Below are positions 42,588 to 51,325 of a stretch of 64,000 bases of DNA, piece by piece. This DNA comes from Bog-756 sp963699085 (GTDB lineage Bacteria; Actinomycetota; Acidimicrobiia; Acidimicrobiales; RAAP-2). The DNA is taken from contig CAVOTH010000004.1 of the NCBI GenBank assembly GCA_963699085.1, positions 62,001 to 126,000 on the forward strand, in the 5' to 3' direction. A model generated the notes under the pieces. It saw only the letters and a list, made by a program, of their open reading frames with translations. It was not told the origin of the DNA and made no database searches. Position numbers and translations under genes: made by a program. The first letter of the stretch is position 1. Each line of letters opens with the position of its first letter.

Positions 42588-43925
42588 GTGACCACCTACC
42601 CCGAGTTCTTCGCGGACATCGGCCCGATCCGCTATGCCGGCCCGGACAGCGACGACCCGATGACCTTCCGCTGGTACGACGCCGACCGGGTCGTGGCCGG
42701 ACGTCGCATGGAGGACCACCTCCGCCTGGCCGTCTGCTATTGGCACAGTTTCGTGTGGCCCGGCTCCGACGTCTTCGGCGAAGGGACCTTGGACCGACCG
42801 TGGAACGAGCCCGGAGTCGACCCAATGGATGCGGCACGCCGGAAGATGGCAGCCGCCTTCGAGTTCTTCGCCAAGCTCGGCACCCCGTTCTTCACGTTCC
42901 ATGACCGGGACATCGCTCCGGCCGGTGACACGTTCGCCGAATCCTGCGCCCGGCTCGACACCATGGTCGACGAGGCGCTGATGCACATGGAGCGGACCAG
43001 GGTGCGCCTCTTGTGGGGGACGGCCAACCTCTTCGGCCACCCGCGCTACGCGGCTGGTGCGGCCACCAACCCCGACCCGGAGGTCTTCGCCGTTGCCGCC
43101 GCCCAGGTCTGCCATGCGCTGGAGGCGACCCAGCGGATGGGCGGGGCCAACTACGTCCTGTGGGGAGGTCGTGAGGGCTACGACACGCTGTTGAACACCG
43201 ACCTGGTCCGGGAGCAGGCCCAGTTCGCCCGGTTCCTGCACCTGGTGGTCGAACACAAGCACCGGATCGGTTTCACCGGGACCGTGCTCATCGAGCCCAA
43301 GCCGTCGGAGCCGACGAAGCACCAGTACGACTTCGACGCCGCCACCGTGGCCGGTTTCCTCACCCGTCACGGCCTGGAGGGCGAGATCCAGCTCAACTTG
43401 GAGGGGAACCACGCCACACTGGCCGGCCACAGCTTCCACCACGAGGTGGCGACGGCGCTGTCCCTCGGGATCCTCGGCTCGGTGGACGCCAACCGGGGCG
43501 ATCCCCAGAATGGATGGGACACCGACCAGTTCCCCAACTCGGTGGAGGAGTGCACGCTGGTGCTGTACGAGATCCTGGCTTCAGGCGGACTGACAACCGG
43601 GGGCTTCAACTTCGACACCAAGTTGCGTCGCCAGTCATCGGACCGTGACGATCTGTTCCACGGTCACATCGGGGCGGTCGACACCTTGGCCCGGGCGCTG
43701 CTGGCCGCCGCATCGCTGCATGAATCCGGGGAGCTCGCCGACCTCCGGGAGCGTCGCTACGCCGGTTGGGACGGTCGGTTGGGTACCCGGATCCTGGACG
43801 GGGACGCCGCGCTTGTCGACCTGCACCGGATGGTCCTCGACGAGGACATCGAGCCGACTCCGGTCTCCGGACGCCAGGAGCTCTTGGAGAACCTGGTCAA
43901 CCGCCACGTGGAGCGCGCCCGTTGA
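42588..43925 (+). CDS. xylA: Xylose isomerase, class II type
   Basis: A 445-residue xylose isomerase converting D-xylose to D-xylulose. It follows the long (class II, E. coli-like) form: PMTFRWYDADRVVAGRRMEDHLR, FFTFHDRDIAPAGDTF with the catalytic His, LLWGTANLFGHPRY, NYVLWGGREGYDTLLNTDL, VLIEPKPSEPTKHQYDFD with the metal ligand Glu, LEGNHATLAGHSFHHE, and GWDTDQFPNSVEE. It starts with GTG at 42588. Many actinobacteria have the shorter class I enzyme (about 390 residues), so the class II form is notable. The stop overlaps the GH3 start by four bases. Confidence 0.95.
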   Translation: MTTYPEFFADIGPIRYAGPDSDDPMTFRWYDADRVVAGRRMEDHLRLAVCYWHSFVWPGSDVFGEGTLDRPWNEPGVDPMDAARRKMAAAFEFFAKLGTPFFTFHDRDIAPAGDTFAESCARLDTMVDEALMHMERTRVRLLWGTANLFGHPRYAAGAATNPDPEVFAVAAAQVCHALEATQRMGGANYVLWGGREGYDTLLNTDLVREQAQFARFLHLVVEHKHRIGFTGTVLIEPKPSEPTKHQYDFDAATVAGFLTRHGLEGEIQLNLEGNHATLAGHSFHHEVATALSLGILGSVDANRGDPQNGWDTDQFPNSVEECTLVLYEILASGGLTTGGFNFDTKLRRQSSDRDDLFHGHIGAVDTLARALLAAASLHESGELADLRERRYAGWDGRLGTRILDGDAALVDLHRMVLDEDIEPTPVSGRQELLENLVNRHVERAR

Positions 43926-46113
43926 GCACTCCCTCCGATACCACGCCGTTCGCCATGGCCGCCGCCCGGGTGCGTGACGGTGCTGACCACCATGTGGAGG
44001 CGCGGGCGCTGGTGGCCGAAATGACCGACGAGGAGCAGCTCGGCTGCCTCGATGGCGACACCGAGTTCTGGTCCGGGATCATGGACATGGTGGCGGGCGG
44101 GTACCACGGCCACCCCTGGCCGGCCGCCGAGGTGGCTCGGCTGGGCATCCCGGGGATCCGCTTCGCCGACGGTCCCCGCGGGTGCGTCATCGGGCCGGCC
44201 ACCTGCTTCCCGGTGTCGATGGCCCGTGGTGCCACCTTCGATCCCGGGCTCGAGGAGCGGATCGGTGAGGTGATCGGCACCGAATTGCGGGCGATGGGAG
44301 CGACCTACACCGGTGCGGTCTGTATGAACCTGCTCCGACACCCCGGGTGGGGTCGCGCCCAGGAGACCTATGGCGAAGACCCACACCACGTCGGCGAGAT
44401 GGCGGCCGCCCTGACTCGGGGCCTGCAGACCCGGGTCATGGCCTGCATGAAGCACTTCGCCTGCAACTCGATGGAGGAGGCCCGGTTCCGGGTCGACGTG
44501 ACCGTGGACGAGCGGGCACTCCACGAGGTCTACCTCCCGCACTTCCGCCGGGTGGCCGCCGCCGGCGTGGCATCGGTCATGTCCGCCTACAACTCGGTCA
44601 ACGGGCACTGGTGCGGCGAAAACACCGTCCTGTTGACCGACATCCTCCGCACCGAATGGGGATGGGATGGGTTCGTCACCTCCGACTTCATCGCCGGGCT
44701 GCACGATCCCGTCCTCTCGGTGACCGCCGGCCTGGAGATCGAGATGCCGTTCCGCCAGCAGCGGGCCCAGCACCTACCCGATGCGGTGGCATCGGGGACC
44801 TTGGCCATCGGGGATGTGCGCGACCGGGTCGAGGCCACCGTGTCCACGCTGCTCCGATTTTCCCACGTGTTCGGCCCCGCACCGGATCCATCGGTGTTGG
44901 CCGCACCCGAACACCGGGCCCTCGCACGCGAGGCCGCCGCTCGGTCGATGGTGCTGTTGCGCAACGACGGAGCGCTCCTGCCGGTGTCGTCGGGCCCGGG
45001 TCGGGTGGCGGTGCTCGGGCGATTGGCTGCCGTGGCCAACCTCGGCGACGGCGGGTCCAGCGACGTGTTTCCACCGGAGGTGTCCACGCTCCTCGACGGC
45101 GTGCGTGCGGCTTTTCCGGCGGACCGAGGTCGCCCACCACGACACCGACGTGTCGATCGCCGCCGGGGCCGACCTGGCCATCGTGGTCGTGGGCTTCACG
45201 AAGGAGGACGAGGGCGAGTTCATCGACGTGGGGACGAGCGAGGCGATGATGACGATGTTCCCGCCCGCACCCGCACCCCCGGCGGAGGAGAGCGAGCTAC
45301 CGCCGGCAGCGCTCCCGCCGGGTCCGAGCCGGAATCGGAGCCCGTCCAGGATCAGGAGACGTTCTCCCCCGGCGGCGATCGGCGCACGCTCCGACTGGCG
45401 CCCGATGACGAGGCCCTGATCCGGGCGACCGTCGCCGTGTGCCCCCGCACGGTCGTGGCGGTAATGGGCGGGTTCGGCCGTGGTGATGCCGTGGCTCGAA
45501 GAAGTTCCCGCCACCGTGGTGGTCTGGTACCCGGGGATGGAAGGGGGAGCCGCCTTCGGCGAAGTGCTGAGCGGTGCCCGCGAGCCGGGCGGTCGGCTCC
45601 CGTTCGCGTTGCCCCGGGACGAGGTCGACCTTGTCCCTTGGGACCCCGGCGTCGACGCCGTGGTCTACGACCTCTTCCATGGCCAGTGGAAGCTGGACAA
45701 GGACGGCCTCGTGGCCCACCGTCCCTTCGGCGCCGGCCTGGGGTACACCCAGTTCGCCGTGGACCGGGACTCGGTCCGGCTCCGGCCGGGCGCTGCTGGT
45801 GCCACCGCCGGCACGGTCGAGTTGACCTTGGCCAACACCGGGGCCCGGGCCGGCTCGACGGTGGTCTTCCTCTTCGCCGGGCTACCCGGGTCGACCGTTG
45901 AACGCCCGGTGCGCCGACTGGTCGGATTCGCCCGGGTCGAGTTGGACGCCGGTGCCCGCGGCAGGGTCGATCTGGCCTTCGACCTGGCGGCACTCGCCGT
46001 CCGGCGCGATCGGAACCTGGTTTCAGGAGCCGGGGCGGTATGTGCTCGACGTGGCCACCGATGCCGACTCGGTCGTGACCTCGGTCGTGGTCGACCTGAC
46101 GGGTCCGGGGTGA
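43922..46113 (+). CDS. Glycoside hydrolase family 3 beta-xylosidase/glucosidase (frameshifted)
   Basis: A GH3 enzyme of about 730 residues. The TTG start overlaps the xylA stop (TTGA). The TIM-barrel domain has RFADGPRGCVIG, AQETYGEDPHHVGEMAAAL, VMACMKHFACNSMEEAR and the nucleophile Asp255 in GFVTSDFIAG. The second alpha/beta domain shows AARSMVLLRNDGALLPV and IVVVGFTKEDEGEF, and VVVWYPGMEGGAAFGEVL leads to the C-terminal Fn3-like domain. Extra bases near 45120, 45471 and 46009, plus one missing base (or two extra) near 45315, split it. There is no signal peptide, so it probably acts on imported xylo-oligosaccharides. Neighbours xylA and xylB favour beta-xylosidase over glucosidase. Confidence 0.85.
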
Positions 46114-46150
46114 GCCACCGGTTGGTCGGTGGGCTCGGGGCGTTCTGAGC

Positions 46151-47587
46151 GTGCCCCTGGTGCTGGGTGTGGACAGCTCGACCCAGTCGACGAAGGTCGA
46201 GCTCCGCGACGCCGAGGACGGCACCTTGGTGGCTTCGGCGCGGGCGCCGCATCCGGACGTCCATCCACCCCGGTCGGAGCAGGATCCCGCCGCGTGGTGG
46301 GAGGCGCTCTGCCTGGCCACAGCAGAGGTGACCGCCGACGGATCACACGCGGTGGCGGCCATCTCGGTGGCCGCCCAGCAGCACGGGATGGTGGTACTCG
46401 ACCAAGCCGGTCGTCCGCTGCGGGCGGCCAAGCTGTGGAACGACACCGAGTCGGCCCCTGAGGCGGCAGCCATGGTGGCGGCTCTCGGCCCGCAGAGTTG
46501 GGCGGACCGCACCGGTTCTGTCCCGGTCGCCGCCTTCACCATCACCAAACTGGCCTGGCTGGCCCGCCACCATCCGGACACCGCCGGCGCGGTGCGGTCG
46601 GTCCTTCTGCCCCACGACTACCTGACCTACCGGCTGACCGGTCGGCGGGTCACCGACCGGGGCGACGCCTCGGGCACCGGCTACTTCGAACCGGTGTCGG
46701 GGGCATGGCTCACCGACCTGCTCGACCAGGTGGTCGGACCGGCCGACTGGTCGTCCCGGTTGCCGGAGGTCCTCGGTCCGGTCGAGGCGGCCGGTCCGGT
46801 CGGCGTCCAGGGTGCTGTGGATCTCGACGTCGGTGGAATAGGCGTCGTCGGTCCGGGGACAGGGGACAACATGGCGGCGGCCCTCGGACTCGGGTTGGCC
46901 CCCGGACAGGTCTGCGTCTCCATCGGCACGTCGGGCACCGTCTACACCCGCAGCCCGTATCCGGCCGCTGATCCCAGCGGAGCGGTGGCCGGCTTCGCCG
47001 ATGCCGCCGGTGGGTTCCTACCCCTGGTCTGCACCCTCAACGCCACCCGGGTGACCGGGACGGTGGCCCGCATGCTCGGGATCACTCCGGTCGACCTGGA
47101 CGACCTGGCGCTGGCCGCCCGTCCCGGGGCCTCGGGTATCACCCTTGTGCCCTACTTCGACGGGGAGCGGACACCCGACCGTCCCGGGGCCTCCGGCACC
47201 ATCGTCGGAATCCGCTCCGATGCCAGGCGCGAGGACCTGGCCCGTGCCGCTGTCGAAGGCGTGGTCTGCGGACTGCTCGACGCCCTGGACGCGCTCGGAT
47301 CGGTGGCGGTCATCGACGACGGGCCGCTCGTCATTGTCGGTGGCGGTGCCCGGTCGCCGGCCTATCGGCGGGTGCTCGCCGACCTGTCGGGTCGGCCCGT
47401 TCTCGTACCGGCGGTCATCGAGGCGGTGGCCACCGGCGCCGCACTCCAGGCGGCGGCGGTGCTGTCCGGTCGGCCCCTCGACGAACTCCGGACGGCGTGG
47501 GGACTGGGTGAGGGCACCCTGGTCGAGCCGGACGGGTCCGTGGACGCCGCCACCATCCGGGCCGCCTATGCCGAGGCCCGGGGGTAG
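46151..47587 (+). CDS. xylB: Xylulokinase
   Basis: A 478-residue FGGY-family kinase phosphorylating D-xylulose to xylulose 5-phosphate. The start VPLVLGVDSSTQSTKVEL contains the phosphate-1 loop. AAISVAAQQHGMVVLD, KLWNDTESAPEA and TITKLAWLARHHPD shape the sugar site. The C-terminal half shows VSIGTSGTVYT, GERTPDRPGASG and VGGGARSPAYRRVLADL. GTG start 37 bases after GH3. It completes the xylA-GH3-xylB operon that feeds the pentose phosphate pathway. Confidence 0.94.
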   Translation: MPLVLGVDSSTQSTKVELRDAEDGTLVASARAPHPDVHPPRSEQDPAAWWEALCLATAEVTADGSHAVAAISVAAQQHGMVVLDQAGRPLRAAKLWNDTESAPEAAAMVAALGPQSWADRTGSVPVAAFTITKLAWLARHHPDTAGAVRSVLLPHDYLTYRLTGRRVTDRGDASGTGYFEPVSGAWLTDLLDQVVGPADWSSRLPEVLGPVEAAGPVGVQGAVDLDVGGIGVVGPGTGDNMAAALGLGLAPGQVCVSIGTSGTVYTRSPYPAADPSGAVAGFADAAGGFLPLVCTLNATRVTGTVARMLGITPVDLDDLALAARPGASGITLVPYFDGERTPDRPGASGTIVGIRSDARREDLARAAVEGVVCGLLDALDALGSVAVIDDGPLVIVGGGARSPAYRRVLADLSGRPVLVPAVIEAVATGAALQAAAVLSGRPLDELRTAWGLGEGTLVEPDGSVDAATIRAAYAEARG

Positions 47588-47643
47588 GCGCCGGCGCCGG
47601 CCGGGACCCTGTAGGCGGTCCGGCCGGTCAGTAGGGTCGGGGG

Positions 47644-48669
47644 ATGCCCCGGGTCGTCGTCGCGCCGGACAAGTTCCGGGGCACCGCCTCGGCGGTCGAG
47701 GTGGCCGAAGCCATGGCCTCGGCGGCCGAGGGTCTCGGATGGGAGGCGATCCGGCTCCCGATGTCCGATGGGGGCGAAGGCCTCCTCGACGGCTGCGCCG
47801 CCGTCTGCCCCGAACTGGTGGTGACCCGGGTCACCGGGCCCGACGGGACACCGGTCGATGCCGAGTGGCGGCTGGGGGACGGGTCCGCGGTGGTGGAGAT
47901 GGCACGTGCCTCGGGCCTCACACTGGCCGGTGGCCCGGACGGCAACGACCCGGTGCGGGCGACCTCGCGGGGGACCGGTGAGCTCCTGGTGGCTGCGGCC
48001 CGCCGGGTCGGTCCCGGGGGAACCGTGGTGGTCGGTCTCGGGGGCTCCGCCACCACAGACGGGGGCCGGGGCGCGTGGGAGGCCGTCGTAGCCGCAGGCG
48101 GCCTGGGGGGCGCCACGCTCATCGGGGCGTGCGATGTCGAAACCACGTTCGTCGATGCGGCCGCCGTATTCGGCCCGCAGAAGGGTGCCGGGCCGGCCGA
48201 GGTGTCCGAGCTGACCAGTCGCCTCGAGCTCCAGGCTGCCGCCTGGGCCGAATCAACCGGAGTGGACGTGACCAGGGTGCCCGGGTCCGGGGCCGCCGGC
48301 GGTATGGGCGGCGCAGTGGTGGTCCTGGGCGGCCAATTGCGTTCGGGCTACCGGCTGGTGGCCGACCTGGTGGGGCTGGTAGGGGCGATCGACGGCGCTG
48401 ACCGGGTCGTCACCGGCGAGGGCGCCCTCGACCTCGGCTCGTTCGCCGGGAAGGTGGTGGGTGGGGTGGTCGGCGACGCCCGTGCCCAGATGGTGCCGGC
48501 ACTGGTCGTCGTCGGCCGGTCGACGCCTGAGGCAGCGACCCAGGCGGTCCGGGCCGGTGGGGAGGTGGTCTCCCTCGTCGTGCGGTTCGGTTCCGTCCGG
48601 GCGTTCGGGGATGTGCTCGCCTGCGTGGGGGAAGCGGTCGCCGGGTGGCTGGGTGCCCCATCAGAGTGA
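47644..48669 (+). CDS. Glycerate kinase (GlxK/GarK family)
   Basis: A 341-residue type I glycerate kinase forming 2- or 3-phosphoglycerate. VVVAPDKFRGTASAVEVAEAM, LPMSDGGEGLLDG, VVVGLGGSATTDGGRGA and PGSGAAGGMGGA are the family landmarks, and VTGEGALDLGSFAGKVVG precedes the C-terminal domain. The start ATG lies 56 bases after xylB, so it may belong to the same transcript. Glycerate arises from glyoxylate, tartronate or serine routes, none of which is visible here. A cobalamin riboswitch follows 24 bases after the stop. Confidence 0.92.
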   Translation: MPRVVVAPDKFRGTASAVEVAEAMASAAEGLGWEAIRLPMSDGGEGLLDGCAAVCPELVVTRVTGPDGTPVDAEWRLGDGSAVVEMARASGLTLAGGPDGNDPVRATSRGTGELLVAAARRVGPGGTVVVGLGGSATTDGGRGAWEAVVAAGGLGGATLIGACDVETTFVDAAAVFGPQKGAGPAEVSELTSRLELQAAAWAESTGVDVTRVPGSGAAGGMGGAVVVLGGQLRSGYRLVADLVGLVGAIDGADRVVTGEGALDLGSFAGKVVGGVVGDARAQMVPALVVVGRSTPEAATQAVRAGGEVVSLVVRFGSVRAFGDVLACVGEAVAGWLGAPSE

Positions 48670-48692
48670 CGCCCGGGAAGGTCGGAGTGGGT

Positions 48693-48836
48693 GCTGGTAA
48701 GGTAACGGGGTCCAAACATGAAGTCCCCAGGCGGGGAAGCCGGTCGGAGTCCGGCGCTGGTCCGCAACCGTAGGCCGCACGTCCACTGCCGTCAGGCAGT
48801 CGTGCTGCGAGTCGGGATACCGCCTGAGCGCTTGAT
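48693..48836 (+). promoter_or_regulatory. Cobalamin riboswitch
   Basis: A B12 aptamer in the leader of the ECF operon. The core elements are in order: GGGGAAGCCGGTCGGAGTCC (48733 onward, the conserved GGGAA-CCGGT-TCCGG), GCGCTGGTCCGCAACCGTAG (the B12-box-like GGTCCCGCAACTGT element), a variable hairpin (GCACGTCC...), and GAGTCGGGATACCGCC (48810-48825), matching the classic GAGCCAGGAGACCTGCC. It ends about 100 bases before the first coding start. A likely off-switch when adenosylcobalamin is abundant; I do not see a clear T-run terminator, so control may act on translation. Confidence 0.9.
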
Positions 48837-48936
48837 GAGTCCCATCCGTCGAGAACAGCGGCGCGGACTCGGTCACCGGGCTGCATTCCGCTCGTCCGGT
48901 GCTCCCGGGTCGATGCCCGGAATCGAGAAGTCCTCC

Positions 48937-50046
48937 ATGTCCGTCATTCGCCGCCGGTCACCGGTCGACGTCAGTGCGGACGTGTCGCGCCCCCGGGGCG
49001 GTGGACGACGGGCCATCGGGCGACGGCGGGATGCCGGGCGACCTACATCATGGACCGCTCTGGCCATGCGCGGCTCGCTGATCGTGGCCGGCGGCACCGC
49101 GGCGCTTGCCCTCGCCGGGCCCTTCGCCCTTCGCCCATTCGTCGACGCAGCCGGCGCTGCCGGGACGGCCGGCGAGACGAGCGTGGCGTTCGTCCTCGAT
49201 TTCGGCGGCTCGCCCGACAGGGAGGTGACCGGCTGTGTGACGGTTCCAGACAGCGACAATGACTACGACGCGCTGGCCGCATTCACGGCCGAGCATGGCC
49301 TGGCCGCTCCCACCTACAACACGAGTCAGCTGCTCTGCTCGATCAACGGCGATCCGGCAACCGGCTGCGGGCAGGAGGTGTCGGACGGCTACGTCTACTG
49401 GTCCTACTTCACCGGTGGAGCCGATCACTGGACCTATGCGGATTCGGGTGCATTCGGCTCCGTGGTCAAGCTCGACGGCGCGCCCGATGTGGAGGGTTGG
49501 CGGTTCCAGGATCCCGGTACCGGTCTGCCCAATGACCCGCCACCCCACACCGCGCCCGACTACAGCGCGCTGTGCTCGAGGGCGCACCCGACGACCGCCC
49601 CCACCACCCCCGCCCCCACGCCGGCCTCCTCGGGCGGTGGTCCGAAGAAGACCGGCGCCGTCGCGACCGGCAGGACCCGTGCTCTCGCCCGAGCAAAGGC
49701 CAGACGGGCCAAGGCGGTGGCCAAGGCGGCGGCAACCCCTTGCCCCTCGAGCTCGTCCACCACCACCTCGACCTCCCGGCCCCTCACGCCCGTCACAACC
49801 ACCACCCTCCCGCCGAGTTGCGGGTTGAGCTCGACCACCACCACCACGGCGATTCAACAGCCCGTCACGACCACCTCCCCTCCGCCGGTCAACATCCCCG
49901 CCGATCCCGAGACAGGTCTGGCCTCAGTCTCCAAACCGGAGAAATCAGGTGCCGGCCCCGACCCGCTGATCCTGGGTGGGCTCGTGGTGGCGATATTGGC
50001 AATCGCCGCCAGCGCAAGGTGGCGCAAACGTCCGCGCTCGCCGTGA
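48937..50046 (+). CDS. Cell-surface protein, first gene of the cobalamin-regulated ECF operon
   Basis: A 369-residue secreted protein. It has an Arg-rich N-terminus and a signal helix (GSLIVAGGTAALALAGPFAL). The mature domain (about 75-195) contains SYFTGGADHWTYADSG, preceded by YVYW, and two Cys pairs, resembling the DUF4430/transcobalamin-like domain found on proteins around B12 uptake loci. A Thr/Pro/Ser-rich stalk (TTTTLPPSCGLSSTTTTT) follows, then a C-terminal anchor helix (LILGGLVVAILAIAASA) and a basic tail. Direct riboswitch control and co-transcription with ECF genes suggest it captures a corrinoid at the surface. ATG 48937 is chosen; 48913 is possible. Confidence 0.8.
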   Translation: MSVIRRRSPVDVSADVSRPRGGGRRAIGRRRDAGRPTSWTALAMRGSLIVAGGTAALALAGPFALRPFVDAAGAAGTAGETSVAFVLDFGGSPDREVTGCVTVPDSDNDYDALAAFTAEHGLAAPTYNTSQLLCSINGDPATGCGQEVSDGYVYWSYFTGGADHWTYADSGAFGSVVKLDGAPDVEGWRFQDPGTGLPNDPPPHTAPDYSALCSRAHPTTAPTTPAPTPASSGGGPKKTGAVATGRTRALARAKARRAKAVAKAAATPCPSSSSTTTSTSRPLTPVTTTTLPPSCGLSSTTTTTAIQQPVTTTSPPPVNIPADPETGLASVSKPEKSGAGPDPLILGGLVVAILAIAASARWRKRPRSP

Positions 50047-50059
50047 CGTCTTCCGCTCG

Positions 50060-51325
50060 ATGACCCGCTTTGCTGCGGCCGGCCCGGGCCGTCGAGGGCT
50101 TCACCCCGGTGCCTGGTGGCTATGGGCGGCCTGCATGGCCGGGGCCGCCTCACGCACGACCAATCCGATCCTGCTCCTGCTGATCGGTTGCGTGGTCGCC
50201 TTCGTGGTGGCCGCTCGTCGGACGTCGGCCCCGTGGTCCCGCTCGCTCGTCGTCTTCCTCCGGCTGGGAATCGTCGTCATCATTCTTCGGGTGGTCCTGG
50301 TCATCGTGTTCGGGGACCGCCTGCCCGGCCACGTCCTGTTCACCCTTCCCCAAGTGCCGCTCCCGTCGTGGGCGGCCGGTGTGAGCATCGGTGGTCCGGT
50401 CACCGCCGAGGCGGTGCTGGGGGCGGTGGTCCAGGGTCTCCGGCTGGCCGTGGTCCTGCTGTGCTTCGGGGCGGCGAACTCGCTGGCCAGCCCGTACCGG
50501 CTCCTCCGGTGCCTGCCGGCCGTGCTGTACGAGGCCGGTGTCGCCATCACGGTGTCACTCGCCTTCGCCCCGGAGCTGGTCATCGCCATCGGTGACGTCC
50601 GGGACGCCCGCCGACTCCGCGGCCGACCGGTCCGGGGGGTCGCCGGTCTGCGAGGCATGGCGGTCCCGGTACTCGAGAGTGCATTCGACCGGTCGTTGCA
50701 GCTGGCCTCGTCGATGGACACGCGGGGCTATGGACGACGGGTCCTCGTCCCTCGGGGCGTGCGCCGGTGCGCCACCGGAGGGACGGCGGCCGGGCTGCTC
50801 CTCGTGGTGAGCGGCATCTACGGAGTGCTGGTGCCCGGATCGCTGCCCGGTGGGGGGATCCCGTTCGTGGCGGCCGGCGCCATCCTGGTGGGGGTGGGTC
50901 TGGCGGCCGGAGGTCGGCGCACCGTCCGCACCCGGTACCGGCCGGACCCCTGGGGGAGGCCGGAGTGGCTGGTCGCCGCCTCCGGGCTGGTCGTCGTAGG
51001 GTGCATGGTCGCCTCCGCTGCCCTCGGTGTGCCGGGCCTCCAGTTCGTGGTCTACCCGCTCGGTCCACCGACGCTTCCGCTGCTGGCCGCCGGTGGGATT
51101 CTCCTCGGGCTGCTTCCGGCCTGGGTCGCCCCGGTGGAACGACGGTCGGGCGCCGCCGGCCGGCCCTCTCGGCCCCCTCGGGGCCGCAACGGCAACAAGT
51201 CGGACGCCGTCGCTGCGCCGGCCCCGCCGGCCGCCGCTTCGGTGGCGCCCCTGTCTCCCGGGCCACCGGTTTCACCGGTTCCTTCCGGCACCCCGACGGG
51301 CCATACGGGGGACCGGGTCGCGTGA
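50060..51325 (+). CDS. ecfT: ECF transporter transmembrane subunit EcfT (CbiQ family)
   Basis: A 421-residue integral membrane protein, the scaffold linking the ATPases to the substrate-binding S subunit. N-terminal helices (LLLLIGCVVAFVVAA, LRLGIVVIILRVVLVIVFG) and the coupling region FDRSLQLASSMDTRGYGRR, which contains the family ARG-type signature for ATPase contact, are visible. VSLAFAPELVIAIGDVRDAR is typical of CbiQ/EcfT. About 150 residues with three more helices follow the coupling region, making it longer than usual (260-280), plus a Pro/Ala-rich tail. Its stop overlaps the ATPase GTG start by four bases. Confidence 0.9.
   Translation: MTRFAAAGPGRRGLHPGAWWLWAACMAGAASRTTNPILLLLIGCVVAFVVAARRTSAPWSRSLVVFLRLGIVVIILRVVLVIVFGDRLPGHVLFTLPQVPLPSWAAGVSIGGPVTAEAVLGAVVQGLRLAVVLLCFGAANSLASPYRLLRCLPAVLYEAGVAITVSLAFAPELVIAIGDVRDARRLRGRPVRGVAGLRGMAVPVLESAFDRSLQLASSMDTRGYGRRVLVPRGVRRCATGGTAAGLLLVVSGIYGVLVPGSLPGGGIPFVAAGAILVGVGLAAGGRRTVRTRYRPDPWGRPEWLVAASGLVVVGCMVASAALGVPGLQFVVYPLGPPTLPLLAAGGILLGLLPAWVAPVERRSGAAGRPSRPPRGRNGNKSDAVAAPAPPAAASVAPLSPGPPVSPVPSGTPTGHTGDRVA

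Noticed and set aside
42453..43442. 329-codon minus-strand open frame
   Set aside because: It is the shadow of xylA.
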